Shown one piece after another: positions 1 to 7,323 of a stretch of DNA of 64,000 nt; position 1 is the first letter of the stretch, and each line of letters opens with the position of its first letter. The notes beneath the pieces are model-generated. The model worked only from the letters and a program-made list of their open reading frames with translations. It ran no database searches and had not been told where the DNA came from. The DNA comes from KBS-96 sp964247975. GTDB taxonomy: Bacteria > Acidobacteriota > Terriglobia > Bryobacterales > Bryobacteraceae. The stretch covers positions 62,001 through 126,000 of the forward strand of contig CAXTWH010000004.1 of assembly GCA_964247975.1 (NCBI GenBank). Direction: 5' to 3'. A program made the position numbers and the translations under genes.

Positions 1-160
1 GACTGATTACACCGAAGGCCAGCCTGTTCCGCCGAAAAAACTTTGGTTTGAACCGTTTCGCGGCCCGCGCCCGAACGAGGGCTGGATCGGTTTGCAGAAT
101 CACGGCGACCACGATATTGTGTTCTACAAAGAAGTGGCGATCCGTCAGTTAAACAAATAA
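1..160 (+). CDS. DUF1080 / 3-keto-disaccharide hydrolase-type protein, C-terminal end only
   Basis: Only the last 52 complete codons are in the window; the frame is open to the left edge and stops with TAA at 158-160. The tail contains GWIGLQNHGDHDIVFYKEV, which matches the end of the concanavalin-like DUF1080 domain, where a glycine-tryptophan-isoleucine-glycine strand is followed by a strand with the pattern I-V-F/Y-Y/F-K/R. This family includes 3-keto-disaccharide/3-keto-glycoside hydrolases that are usually secreted. Neighbouring sugar isomerase/epimerase genes fit sugar breakdown. The catalytic part lies outside the window, so substrate cannot be judged. Confidence 0.8.
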   Translation, partial: TDYTEGQPVPPKKLWFEPFRGPRPNEGWIGLQNHGDHDIVFYKEVAIRQLNK

Positions 161-170
161 TTTCCAAGCA

Positions 171-197
171 GGGCGAGATTGATACACTCGCCCTTTT
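171..197 (+). terminator. Rho-independent terminator after the DUF1080 gene
   Basis: A 7-bp perfect stem, GGGCGAG (171-177) with CTCGCCC (187-193), encloses a 9-base loop and is followed by TTTT. It lies 10 bases after the stop of the partial gene and immediately before the stop of the convergent aminotransferase gene. The T-run is on the plus side only, so it mainly serves the plus-strand gene. Confidence 0.7.
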
Positions 198-1319
198 CTA
201 CATTGAAGCAGCTAAAGCTCGGAGCAGGGAATCAATAGGCTGATCGTTAGCCAGCGGCCCCATCACGCCGATTCGGACGATTTTGCCGGCCAGCTTTCCA
301 ATTCCTCCGGCAATATCAATATCGTGATTTTCAAGCAAACGCGCGCGCAGTTTTGTCTCGTCTACGCCCGCCGGAGTGTACACATTGAGCAGATGCCAAA
401 TGCGATGTTCCGGCTGTTTTACCACCGGCTGAAATCCGATTTTTTCCAAACCCGCCAACAAACGAAAATGCGCGCGGTGGTGGCGTTCCCAACGATTAGA
501 AAGCCCCTCATCGGAAACCACTCTTAAGCCTTCGCGCAGAGCATAATACAGCGTGGCCGAAGGGGTGTGATGATACACGTGCTTGGGCCCGAACCACGCG
601 TCGATCATTTTTAAATCCAGGTACCAGAAATCCAGCGGTTCGCGTGCTTCGAGCCACTGCCAGGCGCGAGGCGAAATCGTAATCGGGCTTAAACCGGCGG
701 GGCAGCTTAATCCTTTTTGGGAACAGCTATAGGCTATGTCGATTTCATTCGCATCCACTTCCACCGGCATCGCGCCCAGCGAAGTGACGCAATCGGCAAT
801 TACCAGCGCGCCTATCTCTTTGGCGGCGGTTGAAATGGCTTTCATGGGTTGCACTGCGCCGGTGGAAGTTTCCGCGTGAACGAACGCCACCACTTGCGGC
901 TTCTCGCGTTCGAGCAGTTCTTCCGCTTCTTCGGCGGAGAAAACTTCGCCCCATTCTTTTTCAAAGCGGACCACTTCCGCTCCGTGACGGCGGGCCATCT
1001 CCGCTTGGCGGTCGGCAAAAAAGCCGTTCGCAAAAACCGCGATTTTCAGGCCAGGTTTTACGAAATTGGCAATGGCGGTTTCCATGCCTGAACTGCCGGT
1101 TCCCGGCAGCACGAAGGTTTTTTCGTTTTGTGTTCCGAAAACAGAGCGCAATCCGGCTTGCAGTTCAGCCATGCAATCGAGGAAGAACGGATCTCGAATG
1201 CCCACAACCGGCTCGGTCATGGCCTGGTACACGCGAGGATCAACATTGGTCGGACCCGGCGCGAAAAGCTGCCGCGCGGGAGCAGCTATGCGAACTTCTT
1301 TAGTTGCGACTTCACCCAT
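198..1319 (-). CDS. PLP-dependent class V aminotransferase (alanine-glyoxylate/serine-pyruvate aminotransferase family)
   Basis: This 373-residue protein is a fold-type I PLP enzyme. The N-terminus carries the family signature FAPGPTNVDPRV (19-30); GTGSSGMET (73-81) binds the phosphate; D176 in IADCVTSLG should contact the pyridine ring; and K202 in SCSQKGLSCPAGL is the Schiff-base lysine. Members transaminate glyoxylate with alanine or serine, or act on related small amino acids; the exact substrate is not visible. I start it at the ATG at 1317-1319, preceded by GTGGAGAT; the frame stays open to 1757, but that stretch overlaps the upstream isomerase and has no family similarity. The gap to the upstream gene is 32 bases, so the two are probably co-transcribed. 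A glycolate oxidase pair elsewhere in the window (34.7-35.9 kb) would supply glyoxylate, but the link is inferred. Confidence 0.85.
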   Translation of the reverse strand: MGEVATKEVRIAAPARQLFAPGPTNVDPRVYQAMTEPVVGIRDPFFLDCMAELQAGLRSVFGTQNEKTFVLPGTGSSGMETAIANFVKPGLKIAVFANGFFADRQAEMARRHGAEVVRFEKEWGEVFSAEEAEELLEREKPQVVAFVHAETSTGAVQPMKAISTAAKEIGALVIADCVTSLGAMPVEVDANEIDIAYSCSQKGLSCPAGLSPITISPRAWQWLEAREPLDFWYLDLKMIDAWFGPKHVYHHTPSATLYYALREGLRVVSDEGLSNRWERHHRAHFRLLAGLEKIGFQPVVKQPEHRIWHLLNVYTPAGVDETKLRARLLENHDIDIAGGIGKLAGKIVRIGVMGPLANDQPIDSLLRALAASM

Positions 1320-1351
1320 ATCTCCACAGTACAGGAAGAGGTCCGCCGGTT

Positions 1352-2278
1352 TCAGGCAAAAGCCGCGCGCATCACTTCTAAACTTTTTGGAACAGCCGTT
1401 TCCGGGTCTTCTTTGCCTTCCATTTCGAGTGAAACATAGCCCTGGTAATTGGCTCGCTTCAGAATGGAAGCAATGCGGCGGTAATCGAGATTGAGGGTGT
1501 AATATTCGCCTCCGCCGTAATAAGTTTTGAAATGCACAATGCCGGCTCGCGGCGCGATCTTCTCGATTTCCGGGTAAGGATCGACTGGAAAATTTCCGAT
1601 ATCGAGATTGATGCCAAGCCACGGCGAACCCACGCCATCCACGATACGGAACAGGTTCTCCGTTTTTGTGGATAAACCCCAATGGTTTTCCAGCATCAGC
1701 ATAATGCCTGCTTTTTCGGCGGCGGGAATGCACTGCTTCATGCCTGCAATGCACCATTGCAGCGCGTCTTCTTCGGTGTAACCGGCCATCGGCGGCTCAT
1801 TGCCTTTCACTTTCATCAGGTCATTAAAGGAACTGATGGTGCGCCAACGCCCGGAGTTGATCCGCACGGCCCGGATGCCCAACTGTAAGGCAAGCTCAAT
1901 GCCGTACTGCGTATGCTGCACGGCTGTTTCGCGTTCATCGGCCCAGGGCGAAACAAAATCCTGATGAATGGAAAACATCACCAGGTCAATACCTCTCAAA
2001 AAGGCATGGCGCTTCAAATCCCGCAGATAGGCCGGCGATTCATCGGTCATCTGCCGGTGCAGCACTTCAATTCCGGCAAAGCCCAGGTCCGCTGCGTGGT
2101 CCACTACTTTATCGATGGGATACTTTTCGCGCTTGAAGTGCCAATAAGAATAACTGGACAGGGAAAAGCGCGGTTTGCCGTGCCACCCGGCACTGGTGGT
2201 GTTCTGGGCCGCAGCCGCGAAAGGAACCGCAGCACCGGCACGCAGCAGATTTCGACGAGAAAGCAGATTATTGGGCAA
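1352..2278 (-). CDS. Tat-exported sugar phosphate isomerase/epimerase-like TIM barrel protein
   Basis: The protein is an AP-endonuclease-2-type TIM barrel, the fold of xylose isomerase and many sugar epimerases. It opens with a twin-arginine signal (SRRNLLRAG followed by an alanine-rich stretch), so it probably acts in the periplasm. Metal-ligand strands typical of the fold are visible: MLENHWG, INLDIGNF, IVHFKTYYG and VSLEMEG. I place the start at a TTG at 2276-2278, which overlaps the end of the DUF2911 gene by 11 bases; the frame continues to 2332, but that part lies deep in the upstream gene. No strong ribosome site is seen, so the start is uncertain. Together with the DUF1080 gene and the two further barrels at 5.7 and 7.3 kb it suggests catabolism of oxidised sugars or glycosides. 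Substrate unknown. Confidence 0.8.
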   Translation of the reverse strand: MPNNLLSRRNLLRAGAAVPFAAAAQNTTSAGWHGKPRFSLSSYSYWHFKREKYPIDKVVDHAADLGFAGIEVLHRQMTDESPAYLRDLKRHAFLRGIDLVMFSIHQDFVSPWADERETAVQHTQYGIELALQLGIRAVRINSGRWRTISSFNDLMKVKGNEPPMAGYTEEDALQWCIAGMKQCIPAAEKAGIMLMLENHWGLSTKTENLFRIVDGVGSPWLGINLDIGNFPVDPYPEIEKIAPRAGIVHFKTYYGGGEYYTLNLDYRRIASILKRANYQGYVSLEMEGKEDPETAVPKSLEVMRAAFA

Positions 2279-2828
2279 AGTGAATTTTAGTGGAAGCTTC
2301 TGTTTTTTCCCAAGTGAATGAAAGCGTAGCAACTCCCGCTGAGGTTTGCTTCAAGGCAATGATGAACTGTTCCACGGCGTTGGGCAGTTCTTCAACGCTC
2401 ATTTGCGTTCTGCCTAGATCCTGCGATGGGTCATAGCTGAACGCGCCCCATTGGTCCGCTTTTTTGTCTACAATCAAAGTCCAATGATCTTTGGCCGGTA
2501 TAACAAACAGCGCGTAGCTGCCTTTGGGAACTTTCAGATCATTAATGGTGAGGTCGGTGTCGGTGGTGAGCTTGGTGGCTTCGTCAGCACCTAAGCGCCA
2601 AACCTGATCGAACGGAACCAGATCGTGCCCGATCACCTGGCGGCCCTTCAAGTAAGGACGGCCATAACTAATGGTGACTTTTTTGCCGCCCAAGGAAGCA
2701 GAAACAGTTTCGTGCGGGCTTTTGCGCTGTTCTTGTGCGCCGGAATTGTTCTGCGCGGTGACGTAAGGAACTGCCGTGGGGCAAAGAAGCAGGCCAAAAC
2801 AGGCCGGAAAAAGGAATCTGAACATCAT
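2268..2828 (-). CDS. DUF2911 domain protein, secreted
   Basis: This 186-residue protein starts with a signal peptide (hydrophobic residues 3-24, likely cleavage after VTAQ). The remainder matches DUF2911: ISYGRPYLKGRQVIG, then VPFDQVWRLGADEATKLTT and a VPKGSYALFVIP strand. DUF2911 proteins are widespread in Bacteroidetes and Acidobacteria; I know of no established biochemical role. The gene is first in a minus-strand set with the sugar isomerase and the aminotransferase, and its stop overlaps the proposed start of the isomerase. The region 2829-2908 upstream, shared with the divergent tRNA, must hold its promoter. Confidence 0.85.
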   Translation of the reverse strand: MMFRFLFPACFGLLLCPTAVPYVTAQNNSGAQEQRKSPHETVSASLGGKKVTISYGRPYLKGRQVIGHDLVPFDQVWRLGADEATKLTTDTDLTINDLKVPKGSYALFVIPAKDHWTLIVDKKADQWGAFSYDPSQDLGRTQMSVEELPNAVEQFIIALKQTSAGVATLSFTWEKTEASTKIHFAQ

Positions 2829-2908
2829 AAGCTGTAAAGCTTAAGATACCTGATCGCGTTCAAGCTGTTGGTTTTTCGCGTGGTAAACTGAATGCTTCCT
2901 ACCTCAGT

Positions 2909-2985
2909 GGGCTCGTAGCTCAGTTGGTTAGAGCGCTTCCTTGACACGGAAGAGGTCGGATGTTCGAGTCATCTCGAGCCCACCA
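2909..2985 (+). tRNA. tRNA-Val (anticodon GAC)
   Basis: The cloverleaf can be folded by hand. The acceptor stem is GGGCTCG (2909-2915) with CGAGCCC (2975-2981), followed by discriminator A and an encoded CCA (2983-2985). The D arm contains AGCTCAGTTGGTTAGAGC. The anticodon stem is CTTCC/GGAAG around loop TTGACAC, giving anticodon GAC, which reads GUC/GUU valine codons. The T loop is TTCGAGT with a 5-bp stem closed by a G-T pair. It is a single tRNA, convergent with the DUF433 gene whose stop lies only 4 bases past the CCA. I see no integrase and no duplicated 3' tRNA end that would mark an attachment site. Confidence 0.97.
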
Positions 2986-2989
2986 TTAT

Positions 2990-3220
2990 TCAATCCTTAG
3001 CCAAGATATAACCCGGAATTCCACGCAAAGCTACTTTCGACGCGGACGGAAAATTCTCTTTCAATTCTTCCAATGCTTGTTCCGGAGTGTACCCAGCCTC
3101 AAGAGCAGAAAAATAGTTTTCCGGTATTGATTCTGCCAGCACCCGCGTACCTTTAATGACGGGTTGCCCCGATACTTTGCCGGGAACCGCTTCCACCCAC
3201 AGGCAGTCTGTCCAGTTCAT
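2990..3220 (-). CDS. DUF433 domain protein (antitoxin-type, orphan)
   Basis: The 76-residue protein is essentially one DUF433 domain. It has the hallmark GQPVIKGTRVLAESI followed by a helical segment with YTPEQALEELKENFPS. DUF433 proteins are small winged-helix proteins often encoded next to a DUF5615 PIN-like toxin and thought to act as antitoxins. No such partner is present here, since the upstream neighbour is the YhaM-like gene 16 bases away. I start at the ATG at 3218-3220; the frame is open to 3307, but the extra 29 residues overlap the end of the upstream gene and are unlike the family. Function as a lone regulator is a guess. Confidence 0.75.
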   Translation of the reverse strand: MNWTDCLWVEAVPGKVSGQPVIKGTRVLAESIPENYFSALEAGYTPEQALEELKENFPSASKVALRGIPGYILAKD

Positions 3221-3236
3221 ACTTCGCTCAATGGTT

Positions 3237-4421
3237 TTATTTGTTCTTCGTTTCACCCGATCCCAAAACCGCTTGCAGTTTTTCCGCGAACAAGCTGGCA
3301 GACCCATTCCGTACCGGGGGTTTCGCTGGCGAGGGCGGTTCGGGCCGAGGTGCCGCCGGTTTCGGCGGTGGTTCTTCTTGCACTTTTACCTGCGGAGCTT
3401 CAGCCAGCGGTGCTTCGGGAACGGGTGCATCGTCCTGCTTCTCCGTTATTGCTGCCGGCACATCTTTCAAAAACTGATCTTTCTTCAAAACAGAGCGTTC
3501 CAAAGCCGGGACCCAAGCCGTAAATTCAGTATCCTGGTGACGGTCCCGCTCAATCGCAACCCGCATTGCTTCAAACTTGGAATCGAGATTATCCAGGTGA
3601 TGAAACAAGAGCGCTTCCGGGAACACCGGAATCTTCGGCGATCCGTATTGCAGTTCGCCGTGATGACTCAAAATCATGTGTTCGAGCAGCAGCTTCAGCT
3701 TGGGCGGAAAATCGGGAATGGTTTGAATGGTCTGGCTGACCAGTTGAATGCCCATCACAATATGCCCGACCAGTTGACCGGCGGTGGTATAAGAAAAACT
3801 CCGTTGATAAGAAAGTTCTTCGATCTTTCCGATGTCGTGCAGAATAGCCGCAGACAACAGCAGATCCAGATCAACAGTCTTATAATGAGCCGCCATCATC
3901 CGGCAGAGACCGCATAAGGAAAGAACATGCTCCAGCAAGCCGCCCAAACAAGCGTGATGAATGGATTTGGCCGCCGGAGCGCGTTGAAACAGCGCGGACG
4001 TCTGCTCGTCCGCGAAAATCGTTTCAATCAGCTTCCGCAGAAACGGATTACCGAGCGAAGCGATAATCTGTTGCAGTTCCGCCCACATCTCCCCGGAATC
4101 GCGGTTGGAACAAGGAAAATAATCGCCGTGATGTACTTCGTGATCTTCCAGCCGCCTGATGCGATGAATGGTGAGCTGGTGCTTATTCTGATACAACTGA
4201 GCCAACCCTTTCACCTTCACAAAATCGTCGCGATCGAATGCGGTTAATACGTCAACGACGTTGTCCCACATCTTTGCTTCTACTTCGCCTGTCCGGTCTG
4301 CCAACAACAGCGACAGGTAAGGCTCCCCACTTTTTTTCTGCCGAATTTCCTTTACTGTTACCAGAAATTCAGCCGTGATGGTCTCGTTGGGAACGAGTGA
4401 ATTAACAAAAACTGCTTTCAT
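3237..4421 (-). CDS. YhaM-like 3'-5' exoribonuclease (OB fold plus HD domain)
   Basis: The 394-residue protein has an N-terminal nucleic-acid-binding OB fold (about 15-100) and a central HD phosphohydrolase domain with H155/H156 and H165 near the start and the metal motif H195-D196 in ILHDIGK. This is the architecture of YhaM/CBF1, a Mn-dependent 3'-5' exonuclease acting on RNA and single-stranded DNA. The last 80 residues (about 315-394) are an unusual proline/alanine/glutamate-rich tail ending in a short helix, absent from Bacillus YhaM, and probably flexible. The gene follows the prolyl isomerase gene by 6 bases and should share its transcript. Nuclease activity is inferred from family only. 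Confidence 0.8.
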   Translation of the reverse strand: MKAVFVNSLVPNETITAEFLVTVKEIRQKKSGEPYLSLLLADRTGEVEAKMWDNVVDVLTAFDRDDFVKVKGLAQLYQNKHQLTIHRIRRLEDHEVHHGDYFPCSNRDSGEMWAELQQIIASLGNPFLRKLIETIFADEQTSALFQRAPAAKSIHHACLGGLLEHVLSLCGLCRMMAAHYKTVDLDLLLSAAILHDIGKIEELSYQRSFSYTTAGQLVGHIVMGIQLVSQTIQTIPDFPPKLKLLLEHMILSHHGELQYGSPKIPVFPEALLFHHLDNLDSKFEAMRVAIERDRHQDTEFTAWVPALERSVLKKDQFLKDVPAAITEKQDDAPVPEAPLAEAPQVKVQEEPPPKPAAPRPEPPSPAKPPVRNGSASLFAEKLQAVLGSGETKNK

Positions 4422-4427
4422 TCCGGT

Positions 4428-5594
4428 TTAGCGGGAAGAACTCTTTCCGGTAACGGTTTCTTCCGTGCCAGGCACAGGAATCAGCCAGAATAAACGTTTG
4501 TGCCGGGTTTTTTCCAGCACCTTTGCTTTGGTCACAGTTTCCGGTTTCAACTGGGCTGGGTCTTTCCAAGCAGTATCCATGCCCGGCACCGCGCCGCTAT
4601 CGGTGTAACCCGGTTTAATTTCCAGAAACGCGCTTTTGCGGAGTCCCGACAGATATTCCCGGATCTTCGGCTCCATCTTGGGTTCGTATAGTTTTTCCCG
4701 AATTTCGTCCTGGGCTTCCTGCATTGTCGCCTGGCCTGCTTTGGTGTGTTCTTCCACTTTCAAAATCAACCAGCCGTGGTCGGTTTTGATCGGCTTGGTC
4801 ACTTCGCCCGACTTCATCGGCCAGACAATATTTTCCAGTTGGCTGCTGAGAACGCCTTTGCCGTAGCCATTGCCGAGATCACCGCCCTGCGCGGCGGTAT
4901 TGGCATCGGAGTTGTCACGCGCTAATTCGGCAAACCGTTCGCCCTTGCTGGCCCGGTTGTAGAGATCGTTCGCTTTCCGCTGCGCGGCGGCTTCTCCGGC
5001 GGCGTTTTTGCCGTCGGTGGAAACCAGAATCTCCTTCAGATAAACTTTTTCTTCGCGAACAAAATCCTGCTTATGCGTATTGTAATAAGCTTCAATGTCG
5101 CTCTGCGGAATGGTAATCCGGCTGGCTACTTCCCGCCCGATCACCTGACGAGTCAGCATGTTGTCTTTAATTTCCTGTTTGAAATCTTCGAAAGACATGC
5201 CCGTTTGTTGGCGAACCAGATCATGAAACTTGTCAGGATCAGCAATTTTCTGCTGGCGTTGAATTTCGGCAATATTTTTGCTGACCTCGGTATCGACATT
5301 GATGTCCAATTCCTTGGCCCGCTGCACGAGCAGCATCTGGTCGATCCTGTTTCGCAGGAAATCCTTTTCCCGCTCTTGGTAAGCGTCTCTTAATCGGTCG
5401 CCGGTCAGTTGTTGCTGCTGTTGCAGGCTGGTAAGAACTTCCTTGGATGTTTTCTGCAGCTCGGTTCGGGTCACAATGTCGCCGTTGACCTTAGCTACAA
5501 TCTCATCTACAACATTGAAGGTGTCGTTGGCGGCATAGGCGGCGATACCCAATCCGGCTAGGGTGAGTAAAGAGGCCAAACTTCTGGACTTCAT
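4428..5594 (-). CDS. Periplasmic peptidyl-prolyl isomerase, SurA/PpiC type
   Basis: The 388-residue protein has a signal peptide (residues 1-21, ending AYAAND), a SurA-like N-terminal chaperone region (about 28-165, helical, with VDEIVAKVNGDIVTRTEL) and one parvulin domain (about 180-285) with REEKVYLKEILV, a GGDLGNGYGKG loop and TDHGWLILKVEE. SurA-family proteins help outer membrane proteins fold in the periplasm. E. coli SurA has two parvulin domains; here there is one, as in PrsA and many acidobacterial homologues. A basic tail (about 350-388) follows. The gene heads a compact minus-strand set with the YhaM-like and DUF433 genes, and is divergent from the isomerase gene at 5666. Confidence 0.85.
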   Translation of the reverse strand: MKSRSLASLLTLAGLGIAAYAANDTFNVVDEIVAKVNGDIVTRTELQKTSKEVLTSLQQQQQLTGDRLRDAYQEREKDFLRNRIDQMLLVQRAKELDINVDTEVSKNIAEIQRQQKIADPDKFHDLVRQQTGMSFEDFKQEIKDNMLTRQVIGREVASRITIPQSDIEAYYNTHKQDFVREEKVYLKEILVSTDGKNAAGEAAAQRKANDLYNRASKGERFAELARDNSDANTAAQGGDLGNGYGKGVLSSQLENIVWPMKSGEVTKPIKTDHGWLILKVEEHTKAGQATMQEAQDEIREKLYEPKMEPKIREYLSGLRKSAFLEIKPGYTDSGAVPGMDTAWKDPAQLKPETVTKAKVLEKTRHKRLFWLIPVPGTEETVTGKSSSR

Positions 5595-5665
5595 CGGTTT
5601 TATTATGACAGCATTCCGGCATTCCTTAAAACTGCATTTTGTAAGCTGCTAAGATCGCAGATTCC

Positions 5666-6691
5666 ATGACGCGCCGCGATTTCCTTGCCGCTGGTACTGC
5701 CGGTTCCTTACTCGCCATGCAAACACCCAAACCCGCCGTTAAGCTGGGAATTGATTTATTCAGCCTGCGGGCGCAGAAATGGTCCGCTTTTGAGTACCTG
5801 GATTATTGCGCGCAGCGGAAAGTGAACGTAGTGCATTTTTCCGAAATTCGCTTTCTGGGCGGCCTGGACCCGGAGCACCTGCGGGCTGTGCGCCGCCATG
5901 CCGAGCCGCTGGGCATTGAAATCGAGATCGGCATGATGTCGATCTGCCCCGGTTCGAAAATGTTCAAACCCCAAGACGGAACGGCTCCTGAGCAGTTATC
6001 ACGGATGATGGACGCAGCCCAGATTGTCGGGTCAAAGATTGTACGGGCGGTGCTGGGCAGCGCGGATGATCGCCGCCCCGGACCTATCGAAGCCCGCATC
6101 GAAGAAACGGTGAACGTGCTTCATCAGGTACGTTCGAAAGCAATGGATATGGGCCTTAAAGTGGCCATTGAAAACCACGCCGGGGACATGCAAGCGCGGG
6201 AACTGCGCACTTTGATAGAAGGAGCCGGGCCGGAGTTTGTGGGTGTTTGTCTCGATTCAGGTAATCCATTGTGGACGCTCGAAGACCCGCACCTGACGCT
6301 GGAAACGCTGCACCCTTACGTGCTGACCAGCCACGTTCGGGACAGCGCGGTCTGGCAAACCCCGGAAGGCGTAGCCGTAACCTGGGTGCAGATGGGGCGG
6401 GGAAACGTTGATATTGATTCTTACCTGCACAAATTTGTTGAACTATGCCCTGGTAAACCTTTGTCGCTGGAATCTATTGTGTTCGGACCGCGCAACCTGC
6501 CTACCCGCACACCTTCTTTCTGGGACGCTTACCGCAAAACACCAGCCTGGGAGTATGAGCGATTCATGGAAATAGCCGAACGCGGAAAGCCGTATCGGAA
6601 CGAGCCCTGGGAAACGCCGGAAGAAGCAGCGCGGGAACGGGCCGCGCTCGATGAAAGTCTTGCTTACGCTAAGAAAGTCCTCGGGGTTTAA
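5666..6691 (+). CDS. Tat-exported sugar phosphate isomerase/epimerase-like TIM barrel protein
   Basis: This 341-residue TIM barrel starts with MTRRDFLAAGTAG, a clear twin-arginine export signal, so it probably works in the periplasm. Metal-site strands of the AP-endonuclease-2 fold are visible as KVAIENHAGD, VCLDSGNPLWT, LTSHVRDSAVW and LSLESIVFG. It is similar in plan to the product at 1352-2278 but the two are not close copies. The start is the ATG at 5666-5668, 71 bases from the divergent prolyl isomerase gene; the shared gap should hold both promoters. It ends 6 bases before the convergent pyrophosphatase gene. Substrate is unknown; sugar or polyol epimerisation is the general family role. 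Confidence 0.85.
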   Translation: MTRRDFLAAGTAGSLLAMQTPKPAVKLGIDLFSLRAQKWSAFEYLDYCAQRKVNVVHFSEIRFLGGLDPEHLRAVRRHAEPLGIEIEIGMMSICPGSKMFKPQDGTAPEQLSRMMDAAQIVGSKIVRAVLGSADDRRPGPIEARIEETVNVLHQVRSKAMDMGLKVAIENHAGDMQARELRTLIEGAGPEFVGVCLDSGNPLWTLEDPHLTLETLHPYVLTSHVRDSAVWQTPEGVAVTWVQMGRGNVDIDSYLHKFVELCPGKPLSLESIVFGPRNLPTRTPSFWDAYRKTPAWEYERFMEIAERGKPYRNEPWETPEEAARERAALDESLAYAKKVLGV

Positions 6692-6697
6692 AAACGC

Positions 6698-7222
6698 TCA
6701 GGCTGTGGCCAGAAAACGCTCGCGGCTTTGGTTAATGATGGAATAAGCCACTTCGGTTTTCTGCCATCCCTTGATTTTCATGGTCTTGCCTTCCAGTTCC
6801 TTGTAGATACTGAAAAAGTGCTCGATTTCGCGGCAAACATGTTCGGGAACATTTCCCAGCGCGCGTGTTTCATTGTGGCGTGGATCGCGCCCGGGAACAG
6901 CCAGTATTTTATGGTCCAGATATTGGCCGTCCTGGACTTCCAAAACTGCAATCGGCCGTACATAAGTAAGGCATCCCGTGAAACTCGGGGAAGTAACCAG
7001 GCAGATCACATCCAGCGGCTCGTTATCTTCGGCGACCGTGCCAGGAATAAAGCCGTAATCTCCGGGATAATGAATGGGCGAGTACAGGGTGCGAGCGAGC
7101 TTAAACAACCTTAAACTCGCGTCGTATTCATATTTATTGCTGGAATCGCGGGGAATTTCCACGATCATTCTGACAATTTCGGGTGTTTCCGGTCCGGGGT
7201 CCGGGTCAAATTCGTAGAACAT
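6698..7222 (-). CDS. ppa: Inorganic pyrophosphatase, family I (soluble)
   Basis: The 174-residue protein hydrolyses pyrophosphate to two phosphates in the cytoplasm. Family I landmarks are present: EIPRDSSNKYEYD (with K30), YPGDYGFIPGT, the metal site EDNEPLDV, D98 and D103 in VQDGQYLDHKILAVP, and FFSIYKELEGK near the end. Length matches bacterial family I enzymes. One oddity is that the second acid of the classical D-x-D-P-x-D motif is glutamate (D66-N-E68-P-L-D71); this keeps the charge but lengthens the side chain at a metal ligand. The gene converges on the isomerase gene at 5666 and is divergent from the isomerase gene at 7324. Confidence 0.92.
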   Translation of the reverse strand: MFYEFDPDPGPETPEIVRMIVEIPRDSSNKYEYDASLRLFKLARTLYSPIHYPGDYGFIPGTVAEDNEPLDVICLVTSPSFTGCLTYVRPIAVLEVQDGQYLDHKILAVPGRDPRHNETRALGNVPEHVCREIEHFFSIYKELEGKTMKIKGWQKTEVAYSIINQSRERFLATA

Positions 7223-7323
7223 CCATTCCCGAGCCTACCAGAATAGGCCAATCGAAGAACAGCAACACTTCCTGCGTGATATTCTGCCCACAGACCCAAG
7301 TTCAAGGAGTGTTTCCCCTAACC

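Noticed and set aside
1320..1757. 146-residue N-terminal extension of the aminotransferase frame
   Set aside because: It overlaps the upstream isomerase gene in another frame, is rich in arginine and cysteine with no family similarity, and the aminotransferase domain begins cleanly after the ATG at 1319.
2909..3240. Integration site of a mobile element at the tRNA-Val 3' end
   Set aside because: No integrase gene, no repeat of the tRNA 3' end found by eye in the neighbouring sequence, and the flanking genes are ordinary.
3156..3917. Plus-strand open frame of 253 codons opposite the YhaM-like and DUF433 genes
   Set aside because: It is the antisense shadow of two well-supported genes, with atypical composition.
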